DNA of 64,000 bases from Pseudomonadota bacterium (GTDB lineage: Bacteria; Pseudomonadota; Gammaproteobacteria; Steroidobacterales; Steroidobacteraceae), in assembly GCA_021805275.1 (NCBI GenBank), contig JAJZFQ010000043.1, positions 62,001-126,000 on the forward strand. The letters run 5' to 3'. Below the pieces are notes generated by a model. It worked only from the letters and a program-made list of their open reading frames with translations, ran no database searches and was not told where the DNA came from. Made by a program: the position numbers and the translations under genes. Shown here piece after piece: positions 26,715 through 36,192 of the stretch. Every line of letters starts with the position of its first letter. Positions within the stretch are counted from its first letter, which is position 1.

Positions 26715-27902
26715 CTAGAGCACGGGCTTTGCGGCCATCTCCAGGTGCAGCGCCTTGCCGGTATACGGATGCGCTCGCGCCACCTCCTCGTTCAGCTCCA
26801 CACCCAACCCCGGTTCGCTCGGCGGGATGACGAAGCCCGCCTCCCAGCGGATCGGTCGACGCAGGATCTCGGCATGGAAGCCGTCCCACCGCTGGATGCC
26901 CTCGAGGATCAGGAAGTTCGGGCTGCAGGCGGCCAGATGGATGTTCGCTGCACCGACCACCGGCCCGCAATAGAGGTGCGGGGCGATCTGCACGTGACGC
27001 GCCTCAGCGAGCGCCGCAATCTTCTTGCCCTCGAGAATGCCCCCGGCCCTGCCGAGGTTCAACTGCAGAATCGCTGCGGCGCCGGTTTCGAGCAGCCGCG
27101 CAAACTCGTACTTGGTGGTCAGGCGCTCGCCGGTCGCGATCGGGATGCGTGTTCCGCGCGCGACCTTGGCCATCTCCTCGGGGGCATCCGGCGGCACCGG
27201 CTCCTCGAACCACAGTGGATCGTAGGGCTCGATCCGCCGCGCCAGGCGCAACGCCCCAGCGGCGGTCATCTGTCCATGCGTGCCGAGCAGCAGATCGGCG
27301 CGCGAACCGACCGCCCCGCGCAATTGCTTCATGAAGCGCTCTACCCGGTCCAACGCCTCGAGCGAGGGTTGCCTACCATCAAACGCGCTGTACGGTCCGA
27401 ACGGATCGAACTTCACCGCCGTAAACCCCTGGGCCACGTACTCGGCGGCACGTTCGGCCGACAGATCCGGATCCATGTACACGTCGGTCCGGTCCGTGGG
27501 CTTGGGGTAGATGTACGTGTAGGTGCGCAGCCGCTCATGCACCCGACCGCCGAGCAGCTTGTAAACCGGCTGGCCGGCGGCTTTGCCGACGATGTCCCAA
27601 CAGGCCATCTCAAGCGCGCTCAGGACCCCGACCAGCGAGGGATCGGGGCGCTGCGTGAAGCCCGCCGAATAGACCCGGCGCCAGATACTCTCGATATCGT
27701 GCGGCTCTTCGCCCTCGAGATAGCGGGCGAACACGTCCTCGATCATACGGGCGACCAGATGCGGATCGTACGGCACACCGTAGGCCTCGCCGACACCGCG
27801 CACGCCATCCGACGTGGTCAGCACACAGAAGATGAAATACTGGCCGCCGAAATGCGGCGGGGGATTGTCGACCACGAAGGTCTGAATGTCGCGCAGTCGC
27901 AT
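26715..27902 (-). CDS. Enolase-superfamily (mandelate racemase/muconate lactonizing) enzyme
   Basis: The 395-residue protein has the N-terminal capping domain (GVGEAYGVPYDPHLVARMIE) and the barrel motifs of the mandelate-racemase subgroup: AVKFDPFGPY with a Lys on strand 2, WFEEPVPPD and ATGERLTTKYEF as metal/acid positions, LNLGRAGGI, and a general-base His in QIAPHLYCGP. These fit an acid-sugar dehydratase or epimerase. Betaine epimerases (HpbD) also belong to this superfamily and occur with demethylation genes, so a betaine substrate cannot be excluded. The start at 27902 has an AGAGGAGAG site just upstream and lies 10 bases after the stop of the DMGDH-like gene, so it is co-translated with it. 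Confidence 0.85.
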   Translation of the reverse strand: MRLRDIQTFVVDNPPPHFGGQYFIFCVLTTSDGVRGVGEAYGVPYDPHLVARMIEDVFARYLEGEEPHDIESIWRRVYSAGFTQRPDPSLVGVLSALEMACWDIVGKAAGQPVYKLLGGRVHERLRTYTYIYPKPTDRTDVYMDPDLSAERAAEYVAQGFTAVKFDPFGPYSAFDGRQPSLEALDRVERFMKQLRGAVGSRADLLLGTHGQMTAAGALRLARRIEPYDPLWFEEPVPPDAPEEMAKVARGTRIPIATGERLTTKYEFARLLETGAAAILQLNLGRAGGILEGKKIAALAEARHVQIAPHLYCGPVVGAANIHLAACSPNFLILEGIQRWDGFHAEILRRPIRWEAGFVIPPSEPGLGVELNEEVARAHPYTGKALHLEMAAKPVL

Positions 27903-27912
27903 CCGCTCTCCT

Positions 27913-30324
27913 CTAGGCACGCACTCGCGCGCCGCTCGGGTCGTATGGGGGCACCGCAAGCCGCTCGGCCGCACGGCGCTCGCCGAGAATCTCGATCGTG
28001 AAACTGGCGTCGGCCTCACGCACCGCCGCCTCGACGTAGCCCAGGGCGAGCGAACGACCCACGCGGTGGCCGTAGGCACCGGAAGTCACCCAGCCGACGA
28101 CCCGGTCCTGGTGCCAGATCGGCTCATCGCCGGCCGCGTCGCAGTCGGCCGTCTGGAGCGCGAAGGTCGTCAGATAGCGCTCGCCGCCCTGTTCGCGCTC
28201 GGCGAGCGCGGCAGCCCGTCCGACGAACTCGTCCTTGCTGAAGTCGACGAAGCGGCCGAGACCGGCCTCGTGCGCGCCGTAGATGGGCCGGAACTCGCGC
28301 GACCAGTTGCCGTAGCTCTTCTCGATGCGCATGGAGTTGAGCGCGCGCGCCCCGAACCGGCGGATGCCGTGTGACGCACCGGCCTCGAGCAACAGGTCGT
28401 ACAGCGCGCGTTGATATTCGGGGCTGACCCAGATCTCGTAACCGAGCTCTCCGGTGAACGAGATCCGCCCAACGAGCGCCGGAATCATCCCGACATCGAG
28501 GCGGCGGAATGACAGGAACGGGAAGGCCGCGTTGGACAGATCCTCGCTCACCAGGCTCTGCAGCACTGCGCGCGAGGCGGGGCCGGCGATCGCCAGACCC
28601 GGATATTCCATCGTGCAGGGCCGCACGCTGACCCCCGGGGCCGGCAGGTGCCGCTCGAACCAGCGCAGGTAGTAACGCTCGGCCGCATAAGTGCACACCA
28701 GCAGCACCCGGTCGGGAGCCATGCGACACAGTGTGAAATCACCGATCAGTCGGCCGCGCTCGTTCAGCATCGGCGCGAGTGCGATGCGACCGACCGGCGG
28801 TACCCGGCTCGCCATCACGCGTCCGAGCCACTCGGCCGCACCCGGTCCGCTGACCTCGATCTTGCCGTAGTTGGACGTCTCGATCAGCCCGACCGACTCG
28901 GCTACGGCGCGACACTCGCGCGCCACATGCTCATGAGCAATGGAACGGCGGAAAGTGACTGGCTCGTCCGTCTCGGCCGCGCCCGGCGCGAACCACAGCG
29001 GATGCTCGAGGCCGCAGTACTCACCGAACACGGCGTGGGCTGCGGCCAGCCGTTCGTAGATCGCCGTCGTGCGCAGGGGCCGCGCCGCCGGCAACTCCTC
29101 GTTCGGAAAGCGGATCCGGAAGCGGCGCGAATAGTTCTCGCGAACCTTGGCATTGGTGTAGGCGAGCGTCGCCCAGTCTCCGTAGCGCGCCACGTCCATC
29201 GCCCAGACGTCCGAGCCCGGATCGCCATCGACCATCCACTGCGCCAACGCGAGGCCGACGCCCCCGCCCTGACTGAACCCCGCCATGACCCCGCAGGCGA
29301 CCCAGAAATTTGTCAGTCCGCGGACCGGACCGATGAGCGGATTGCCGTCGGGCGCAAAGGTGAACGGACCATTGACCACTTTGCGGATGCCGACCTCGGC
29401 GAGCGCCGGGAAATGCTCGAAGGCCACCTGCAGACTCGGGGCGATGCGCTCCAAGTCATTCGGCAGCAGGCTCTGCGCGAAGTCCCAGGGAGTGCTCCGC
29501 GCCGACCAGGGCACGCCGGCCCGCTCGTACGTGCCGAGCAGCATGCCGCGCCGCTCCTCGCGCAGATAGATCTCCCCTTCGAAATCGATGCAGTGCAGTT
29601 GCTCCGGCAGGCCGGCGATCTGCGGCACCTCCTCGGTGATCAGATACTGGTGCTCCATGGCGAGAATCGGTAGCTCGAGCCCGACCATGCGACCGACCTC
29701 GCGCGCCCACAGGCCGCCGGCATTGACCACGTGTTCCGCATGCACGTTGCCCTGATCCGTGATGACGTCCCAGCTGCCGTCGACGCGAGCCTTCAGATCG
29801 ACCACACGCGTGTGCCGCACGACCTCGGCACCGGCAATCTGGGCGGACTTCGCGTAGGCATGCGTGACCCCATATGGATCGACGTGCCCTTCGACCGGGT
29901 CGTACAGCGCGCCGAGGAAATGGCGCTTATCGAGCAGCGGGAAGCGCTCGGCCGCCTCGTCCACGCTGAGCAGCTGCAGATCCATGCCTAGGTAGCGGCC
30001 GCGGGCCTGCGCCATCTTCAGCCAGTCCAGTCGCTCGCGCGTGCCTGCCAGCATGATGCCGCCGGTCAGGTGCACGCCGCAGGACTGGCCGGAGATGCGT
30101 TCCAGCTCGCGATACAGATTGATGGTGTACTGCTGCAGGCGAGCGACGTTCGGATCGCCGTTGACCGTGTGCATCCCCCCGGCGGCGTGCCAGGTCGAGC
30201 CGCACGTGAGCTCGTCGCGTTCGATCAGCAGCACGTCGCGCCAGCCCGCCTTGGTGAGGTGGTACAGCACACTCGCCCCGACGACCCCGCCACCGATCAC
30301 CACGACTCTCGCGCTGCTCCTCAT
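27913..30324 (-). CDS. Dimethylglycine/sarcosine dehydrogenase-like flavoprotein with GcvT domain
   Basis: The 803-residue protein joins an N-terminal FAD domain (VVVIGGGVVGASVLYHL, then ELTCGSTWHAAGGM, the segment carrying the covalent-flavin His in DMGDH/SarDH) to a C-terminal aminomethyltransferase (GcvT-like) region with GRISFTGELGYEIWV and ALNSMRIEKSYGNW. Enzymes of this build oxidatively remove an N-methyl group from dimethylglycine or sarcosine and pass the one-carbon unit to tetrahydrofolate, with ETF as acceptor in mitochondria. This fits the step after glycine betaine demethylation. The ATG at 30324 overlaps the stop of the LysR gene as ATGA. Which N-methyl substrate is used is inferred. 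Confidence 0.88.
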   Translation of the reverse strand: MRSSARVVVIGGGVVGASVLYHLTKAGWRDVLLIERDELTCGSTWHAAGGMHTVNGDPNVARLQQYTINLYRELERISGQSCGVHLTGGIMLAGTRERLDWLKMAQARGRYLGMDLQLLSVDEAAERFPLLDKRHFLGALYDPVEGHVDPYGVTHAYAKSAQIAGAEVVRHTRVVDLKARVDGSWDVITDQGNVHAEHVVNAGGLWAREVGRMVGLELPILAMEHQYLITEEVPQIAGLPEQLHCIDFEGEIYLREERRGMLLGTYERAGVPWSARSTPWDFAQSLLPNDLERIAPSLQVAFEHFPALAEVGIRKVVNGPFTFAPDGNPLIGPVRGLTNFWVACGVMAGFSQGGGVGLALAQWMVDGDPGSDVWAMDVARYGDWATLAYTNAKVRENYSRRFRIRFPNEELPAARPLRTTAIYERLAAAHAVFGEYCGLEHPLWFAPGAAETDEPVTFRRSIAHEHVARECRAVAESVGLIETSNYGKIEVSGPGAAEWLGRVMASRVPPVGRIALAPMLNERGRLIGDFTLCRMAPDRVLLVCTYAAERYYLRWFERHLPAPGVSVRPCTMEYPGLAIAGPASRAVLQSLVSEDLSNAAFPFLSFRRLDVGMIPALVGRISFTGELGYEIWVSPEYQRALYDLLLEAGASHGIRRFGARALNSMRIEKSYGNWSREFRPIYGAHEAGLGRFVDFSKDEFVGRAAALAEREQGGERYLTTFALQTADCDAAGDEPIWHQDRVVGWVTSGAYGHRVGRSLALGYVEAAVREADASFTIEILGERRAAERLAVPPYDPSGARVRA

Positions 30325-31313
30325 GGACCGGAAACCTCCAATTTGTCCCACTCACCGTCTTTCGAGACCGCCAGCTGCAGATTCGGCTGCGCAACCCGCT
30401 CTTGGCCAAATCGCTCGATCAGCCATGAGCGGAACAGCGCGATGGCCGTGTCGGACAGACCCTCAGGATGCGTCACGAGGTAGTAGCCATAACCGTTGTC
30501 GAGCTCCTCGGCAAAGGGGCTCACGAGTCTGCCGGTGCGCATCTCCTCCGCGAACAACCGCGGATCGACGAGCGAGATGCCCTGCCCACTCAAGGCGTAC
30601 TGCGCCGCAAGCACCGCCGTATCGAAGACCAGTCCTCGCTCGACGTTGAGCGCCCCGAGACCGTTGTGCCGCGCGAACTGCGCCCAGGCCTCGTGCCGCG
30701 GCGCCCCGTCAATGCGTACGTGCACGATCTCGTTGTCCTCAATGAACTCGACCAGCCCTTTACCCTGGTGTCGCTCGGCAATCTGCGGATGACACAGGAT
30801 GCGCAGCCGCACCGGCCAGAGCAGGTCTGCGACCAGATCGGTCACCGACGGACGCGAGTAAACCACCGCCACATCGACGTCACCGAGAGGCGGCCCAACC
30901 GCCGAGGGGCTGACCAGATCAATGTCCACCTCGGTGCTGGTGCCGCGGAAATCCCGCAGGATCGGCACGGCCAGCTGCACCGCGAAGCTCGGCGGCATCT
31001 GCACGCGCAGGCTGCGCTGCGCCGGGGCCCCCTCGTTGCGGATGTCGTCGATGGCATATTCCAGCCGGTCAAACGACTTCGCCACCGCCGGCAACAGGTG
31101 CTGGCCGGCCTTGGTGAGCGTAAGGGCATGGGGTCGGCGCTCAAAAAGCTGCACCCCGATCAGACGCTCGAGCGCAATGACGTGGCGCGAGAGCGCACTT
31201 TGCGAAATCAGCAGCGCATGGGCTGCGGCTGTGAAGCTACCGTGCTTGGCGACGCCCTCGAAGGCGCGCAGCGCGTTCAACGGCAGCCAGCGTCGATCGA
31301 TCGGTCGTTTCAT
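30321..31313 (-). CDS. LysR-family (GcvA-like) transcriptional regulator
   Basis: The 330-residue protein has an N-terminal winged HTH (LPLNALRAFEGVAKHGSFTA, ALLISQSALSRHVIALE, GVQLFERRPHALTLTKAG) and a C-terminal effector domain of the GcvA/TrpI/AmpR type. GcvA-like regulators respond to glycine or purines in E. coli. Its stop overlaps the start of the DMGDH-like gene (ATGA), so regulator and enzyme are made from one message. It is likely to control that operon. Confidence 0.9.
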   Translation of the reverse strand: MKRPIDRRWLPLNALRAFEGVAKHGSFTAAAHALLISQSALSRHVIALERLIGVQLFERRPHALTLTKAGQHLLPAVAKSFDRLEYAIDDIRNEGAPAQRSLRVQMPPSFAVQLAVPILRDFRGTSTEVDIDLVSPSAVGPPLGDVDVAVVYSRPSVTDLVADLLWPVRLRILCHPQIAERHQGKGLVEFIEDNEIVHVRIDGAPRHEAWAQFARHNGLGALNVERGLVFDTAVLAAQYALSGQGISLVDPRLFAEEMRTGRLVSPFAEELDNGYGYYLVTHPEGLSDTAIALFRSWLIERFGQERVAQPNLQLAVSKDGEWDKLEVSGP

Positions 31314-31520
31314 GGCTTTCCCGTCCCTCCCCGGCCGCTCGGTCCGCGAACCGATTCACGGCGACGGAAGTGTTGAAATACTAGCCGGACGCATGGCCGC
31401 CGCGCAGGCAAATAGCATGCCTTTTTTCGATGCGGGTAGCCAATTTGTCGCCCCCGCGCAGCCGAATCGTGCGCCGCGGCGATCCTCGCCGGCGGGACCG
31501 TCTCGATCGCAACCAAAGAA

Positions 31521-31553
31521 TGAAGGGCGCCGCGCATGGCGCGGCGCCCTTCA
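31521..31553 (-). terminator. Strong hairpin terminator after TonB receptor 2
   Basis: A perfect 15-base-pair stem (tgaagggcgccgcgc / gcgcggcgcccttca) with a 3-base loop lies 21 bases beyond the receptor stop. On the minus strand it is followed by ttctttggtt, a moderate T-rich tail. It separates this gene from the LysR-DMGDH unit downstream. Confidence 0.75.
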
Positions 31554-31574
31554 TGGACTGCCCGAAATCAGCGT

Positions 31575-34235
31575 TTAGTTCTCGTGCTTGGAGAACTCGT
31601 AGCTGAAGGTCAACTCGATCGTACGCGGCCGCATCGGCACCTCCGTGAGGATGAACTGACGGCTCGAGGTGAACAGGCTCTTGTTCACGTCGGTCAGGTT
31701 TGTGCCGATCAGCGACACCGTCCAGTCGCCCTTGGAGATGCCGGCTTGCGCATCATAGGTCGTCCAGCCCGGCTGGTTATACGCCTCCACGTGGCCGGAA
31801 GCCGACTGCGAGTGAGCGCGATGCTGGAAGCCCGCCTCCACGTATGGCGTGTAGGCGCCGATCCGCCAATCGTAGCGGGCCCGCAGGTTCGCCTGGAAGG
31901 GCGGCGAATTGGCGAGCGGCGAGCCCGGTGCGCCGTACACATCGGCCAGCGGCGTCGCCACGCCACCGACGTAGTAGGTGGTGATCGGCTTGCCGAAGTT
32001 GGGGCTGCCCTGGATGTTGTCGATCAGCGCCGGGGAGTTGACCAGCTCGCCGCTGTTCCAGGAAGCCGAGCCGTTCAGCGTCAGACCGGCGATCGGACGC
32101 GCCGCAATCTGAATCTCCGTGCCGCGCACCCGGTAATCCGGCCCGTTGGTCCCGAAAGTCAGGTTGCCGAGGCCGCACTGCGGGCAGAAGAAGCCGACCT
32201 GCACGTTGCTCCAGTTCTCCTGGTACACCGACCCGTCGATCTCCAGCCGATCACCCCACCACAGCGTCTTGTAACCAAGCTCATTGTTTGTGAGGTTGTC
32301 GGACTGATAAGTCAGCGGCGTGGCGTATTGCGGATTACCCTGGGCATCCGGCAGATGCTTCGAGCTGCCGCGGTTGAAGCCGCCCGGCCGGAATCCCTGC
32401 GAGTACGTGTAGTACACCATGACATTCGGCGTGATATGCCAGGTCAGGTTGGCACGGCCCCGCTTGCCGGTCTCGACGAACGAGTTCACCGGTTCCTGCT
32501 TCGGGTTGCTGAAGTTCGTGCCGTAAGGCGTGAGACACGGCCCGAAGTATGTGGTCGTCGTGAACTGCTTGCAGCCGAAGCTTCCGACATCGCCTCCCAC
32601 CTCATGGTTGTACATGTCGAAGTAACGCACACCACCGGTAATCGTCAGCTTGTGGGGAATGATGTCGAAGCTGGCCGAAATGTACGCCGCCTTCTGAATG
32701 AACGTGCGCTGGAAGTCATCAAAGAAGCCCACGCTCGAATTGCGCACGCCGGTCTGGTTAGCCGGCGCGCCCGGCCAGGGTTGGACCGGAAGGAAGCAGT
32801 TGCTCGTCGCACCGGTCGGCGAGCAGTCCGGCACGCTCTTGTACAGCCACTCGGTGTTGTCGTAGACCTTGTAATCTTCATAGAACAGGCCCGCCACACC
32901 GCGCAACCGCCAGTCCTCCGGGGTGCTGACGCGCAACTCCTGCGACAAATGCGTGTTGCGCTCCGTATCGCTCCAGATGGAACTCGGCGAGTAGCAGGTC
33001 GCATTGGCGTTACCGCTCGTCGAGCTGTAAGACACGCCCGTGCACTGGTAGTAGTAACCGTAGCGGCCGCGCGCGTAGTTCGTGTAATCCTGCACCTGCT
33101 CGACGCTGCGATCGAGATACGCGCCCGAGTAGACCAGGTTCATGTCCCCGATCTTGCCGTGCACGTCGAGCTCGGTGTTCTCGAACTTGTCCTTGTCGTA
33201 GGAGGGGTTGAACAGGTTGACCGAGTACGCCGGCAGCGGCTGACCACCGACCGGCACGCCGGCCGACGTGAGGCCCGCGCCCTGGCTGCCGTTGGGCATT
33301 TCGTAGAACACGCCCTGGGCGTTCATGTTCTGGAACATCTGGCTGAGCAGCACGTTCCAGTTGTCGTTGATCTTGTAGAAGAGCTCGCCACGGATGCCCT
33401 GGTAGGTCACCGGGTTAATGTGATTGCCGGCGATCTGATAGTTGTTGATCGACGCGCTGTTGGTGGGCACCACGCCGCCATTGGAATCGACCAGCCCGAG
33501 ATCGGTCGGTCCACGCGAGAAGGTGGCCGGCAGGTTGTTGATGTAGCCACCGCGGTTGTCGGTGAACACCACGATGCGAGCAGCCAGCTTGTGCTTGATC
33601 AGCGGCAGGTTGAACGTCGCGTTGGCATTGGTATTCGGATCGCCGTGCGCGGTGATGCCGTAGCCGGCGTTGACGTTCACCTCCAGGCGGTCGAGCTGCG
33701 GCTTGTTGGTGATGTAGCGCACCACACCGGCCTGCGCACCGGCGCCGAATAGCGTACCCTGCGGGCCCTCGAGAATCTCGATGCGCTGCAGGTCGACGGC
33801 GTAGATGTCCAGGTTGCGTCCCGGCAGCATCGCCGACTGGTTGTCGAGGTAGACCGCGACGTTCGGAAAGCCGCCGACTGAGCCCTGGCCCTGGGTGCCG
33901 AGCACTCCTGTCGACAATCCGCGCATGAACACCACGCCCTGGCCGGGCCCCATGGTGCCGGTGGTGACATTAGGCAGGTACTTCACGTAGTCATCGAACG
34001 TATGCACATCCAGGTGCTGGAGTGTCTTACCGGTCATCGCCTCCATGGTGATCGGCACGTCCTGGATGTTCTGCGCCACACGTTGCGCCGTGACAACAAC
34101 CTGCCCCAGCTGCACTTGACCTGCTGCCGAAGCACTCGTGGTACTCACCGCCGGGGCGGCGGCGAGTACCGCATGGGCTGCCGACGCGCTGAGAATCGCG
34201 GCAACGGTCCGTGAGACGTTGTGATTGAATTTCAT
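31575..34235 (-). CDS. TonB-dependent outer-membrane receptor 2
   Basis: This 886-residue receptor has a signal peptide (VAAILSASAAHAVLAAAPA), plug motifs (GQVVVTAQRVAQNIQDVPI, RIEILEGPQGTLFGAGAQAG, YITNKP) and a beta-barrel ending in FSYEFSKHEN. The C-terminal residue is not aromatic as in most receptors; the aromatic FSYEF lies five residues earlier. It belongs to the same subfamily as the receptor at 7272-10004. The start at 34235 follows an AGAGGT site with seven-base spacing. It diverges from the GMC oxidoreductase gene, which suggests shared control and a substrate handled by the downstream pathway. Confidence 0.9.
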   Translation of the reverse strand: MKFNHNVSRTVAAILSASAAHAVLAAAPAVSTTSASAAGQVQLGQVVVTAQRVAQNIQDVPITMEAMTGKTLQHLDVHTFDDYVKYLPNVTTGTMGPGQGVVFMRGLSTGVLGTQGQGSVGGFPNVAVYLDNQSAMLPGRNLDIYAVDLQRIEILEGPQGTLFGAGAQAGVVRYITNKPQLDRLEVNVNAGYGITAHGDPNTNANATFNLPLIKHKLAARIVVFTDNRGGYINNLPATFSRGPTDLGLVDSNGGVVPTNSASINNYQIAGNHINPVTYQGIRGELFYKINDNWNVLLSQMFQNMNAQGVFYEMPNGSQGAGLTSAGVPVGGQPLPAYSVNLFNPSYDKDKFENTELDVHGKIGDMNLVYSGAYLDRSVEQVQDYTNYARGRYGYYYQCTGVSYSSTSGNANATCYSPSSIWSDTERNTHLSQELRVSTPEDWRLRGVAGLFYEDYKVYDNTEWLYKSVPDCSPTGATSNCFLPVQPWPGAPANQTGVRNSSVGFFDDFQRTFIQKAAYISASFDIIPHKLTITGGVRYFDMYNHEVGGDVGSFGCKQFTTTTYFGPCLTPYGTNFSNPKQEPVNSFVETGKRGRANLTWHITPNVMVYYTYSQGFRPGGFNRGSSKHLPDAQGNPQYATPLTYQSDNLTNNELGYKTLWWGDRLEIDGSVYQENWSNVQVGFFCPQCGLGNLTFGTNGPDYRVRGTEIQIAARPIAGLTLNGSASWNSGELVNSPALIDNIQGSPNFGKPITTYYVGGVATPLADVYGAPGSPLANSPPFQANLRARYDWRIGAYTPYVEAGFQHRAHSQSASGHVEAYNQPGWTTYDAQAGISKGDWTVSLIGTNLTDVNKSLFTSSRQFILTEVPMRPRTIELTFSYEFSKHEN

Positions 34236-34543
34236 TGAGATACCTCTGCAGGCGAAAATTCTAGAATTTGCTGCCCCCCGCGACGGCCCTGACCCCACAG
34301 GAACCGCGCCCGGCAGATGGATTCGACCCGACCCACCCATCGTTGCGCATTTGAGCGCGCACGACTTGTGAGAGCGCGACACCATGTTGCGCCATTGCGA
34401 CAGACGAATTCAAGCATTTCGGTCCATAAGGCCGGTCGAAAATTTTGCTGGCGGCAGCAAAAAAAATCATAACGGCTGGCGACGGGGCTTCGTATCCTGC
34501 CCTATTGGGGGGCGCGATACGGGCGCTGCGCGGCCGGACAGAC
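34236..34543. other. Divergent promoter region, TonB receptor 2 / GMC oxidoreductase
   Basis: About 310 bases with no gene. It contains an 8-base-pair inverted repeat (ttttgctg, gcgg, cagcaaaa at 34443-34462) followed by a run of A on the plus strand. This could be an operator; it has no T-tract on either side suited to termination. Confidence 0.4.
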
Positions 34544-36169
34544 ATGAACGAATACGACTACGTCATCGTCGGAGCAGGCTCGGCCGGCTGCGTGCTCGCC
34601 CGGCGATTGAGCGAGGGAGGCCACCACAGCGTGCTGCTGATCGAGGCCGGCCGCTCGGACGCCAGCCCGTGGATCAGCGTACCAGTCGGCTACGCCCTCA
34701 CCTTCCGGGATCCGCGGTTCAATTGGATGTATCAGGCCGAACCCGACCCGGGCCTCGACGGCCGCACGGCCCATTGGCCGCGCGGCAAGGTCCTCGGCGG
34801 CTCGAGCGCGATCAACGCGATGGTGTTCGCGCGCGGGCAGCCCGGCGATTACGACGACTGGCGCGCCGCCGGGAACCCGGGCTGGGGCTGGCCGGATGTG
34901 CTGCCGTATTTCAGGAAGCTCGAGGATCATGCGCTCGGTGCCTCGGCGTACCACGGCACGGGCGGCCCGGTGCACGTACACGCACCGGTCAGCGAGGTCC
35001 ATCCGCTCTGCTCGGCATTCATCGCCGCCTGCGGGGAGATCGGCATCCCGCGCACCGCAGACTTCAACGGTGCGCAGCCGGAAGGCGCAGGGCTCTGGCA
35101 AGTCAATATCCGCAACGGAGTACGCGAGTCGAGCGCGCGCGCCTATCTTCGCCCGGTGCGCGGCCGCGCAAACCTCAGCGTGGTCCTGCACGCACACGTA
35201 CTACGAGTAAACTTCGCCGCCACCCGTGCCACGGGCGTTGAATTCCTGCGCGGCGGGGCGCTGCAGCGCGTCAGCGCGCGCCGCGAAGTGATCCTCTCCG
35301 CCGGAGCGATCGGCTCGCCGCAACTGCTCGAACTTTCTGGTGTCGGCGATCCGCGGCGGCTCGGCGCCCTGGGCATTCCGGTCGTGCTCGGCGCCAGCGC
35401 GGTCGGCGAGTCGCTGCAGGACCACGTGTGCGTTTCTTATTTCTACCGCTCCAAGGTCCCGACCCTGAACGACGAGCTCGGTCCGCTGAGCGGAAAAATC
35501 AAAGCGACGCTGCGCTATGCGCTGCGGCGCGACGGTCCGCTCGCGATGAGCGTGAACCAGGCCGGCGCCTTCCTGCGCAGTCGCGCCGAGCTCGCCCGAC
35601 CCAATCTGCACATTTACTTCAATCCGGCCAGCTACAGCACCGGCACCGGGGAAAGCCATCGGCTGATGAGCCCCGATCCGTTCCCGGGCTTTCTGATGTC
35701 GTTCAACACCTGCCGGCCGACCAGCCGCGGCAGCATTCACATCCGCAGCGCAGAGGCCCGGGAGCGGCCGGCGATCCAACCGAACAGCATCGCGACCCCC
35801 GAGGACATCGCCGATGTCTACGAGGGCGCACGCGTGCTGCGCGCACTCGCGGGCGCCTCGCCACTCGCGCGCGTGATTGAAGCGGAACGATCTCCGGGTC
35901 CGGCTGTCAGCACCGATGCGCAGGTACTGGCGGACTTCCGCGCTCGAGGCGGGTCGGTGTTTCACGCATGTGGCACTTGCGCGATGGGGCCGGATCCGCG
36001 ACGCTCCGTGGTCGATGCCCGGCTGCGGGTGCACGGGGCGGGGGGATTGCGTGTGGTCGATGCGTCGGTGTTCCCGAACGTGACCTCGGCCAACACCAAT
36101 GCACCGGTCATGATGCTGGCCGAAAAGGCCGCCGATTTGATTCTCGAAGACGCGCGCACCGGCGCGTGA
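34544..36169 (+). CDS. GMC-family oxidoreductase (choline-dehydrogenase-like)
   Basis: The 541-residue flavoprotein has DYVIVGAGSAGCVLARRLSE at the N-terminus, RGKVLGGSSAINAMVFARGQ and a C-terminal segment with FHACGTCAMG and NTNAPVMMLAEKAADLI. It is a GMC alcohol dehydrogenase homologous to BetA but clearly a different branch from the betA at 18070-19734. Its substrate is an alcohol of unknown identity. The start at 34544 gives the standard N-terminus (MNEYDYVIVG); the frame remains open upstream. It is followed 23 bases later by an MFS gene, so an importer/oxidase pair is likely. Confidence 0.85.
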   Translation: MNEYDYVIVGAGSAGCVLARRLSEGGHHSVLLIEAGRSDASPWISVPVGYALTFRDPRFNWMYQAEPDPGLDGRTAHWPRGKVLGGSSAINAMVFARGQPGDYDDWRAAGNPGWGWPDVLPYFRKLEDHALGASAYHGTGGPVHVHAPVSEVHPLCSAFIAACGEIGIPRTADFNGAQPEGAGLWQVNIRNGVRESSARAYLRPVRGRANLSVVLHAHVLRVNFAATRATGVEFLRGGALQRVSARREVILSAGAIGSPQLLELSGVGDPRRLGALGIPVVLGASAVGESLQDHVCVSYFYRSKVPTLNDELGPLSGKIKATLRYALRRDGPLAMSVNQAGAFLRSRAELARPNLHIYFNPASYSTGTGESHRLMSPDPFPGFLMSFNTCRPTSRGSIHIRSAEARERPAIQPNSIATPEDIADVYEGARVLRALAGASPLARVIEAERSPGPAVSTDAQVLADFRARGGSVFHACGTCAMGPDPRRSVVDARLRVHGAGGLRVVDASVFPNVTSANTNAPVMMLAEKAADLILEDARTGA

Positions 36170-36192
36170 CAGCCCAGGCCAGCAGGTAGAGC

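Noticed and set aside
31536..33752. Long plus-strand open frame (738 codons) opposite TonB receptor 2
   Set aside because: It is antisense to a clear TonB receptor, has Arg/Val-rich composition without domains, and arises from high-G+C third positions of the real gene.
34443..34462. Inverted repeat ttttgctg-gcgg-cagcaaaa considered as a terminator
   Set aside because: It lies upstream of both divergent genes and has an A-run, not a T-run, on the plus strand; at best an operator.
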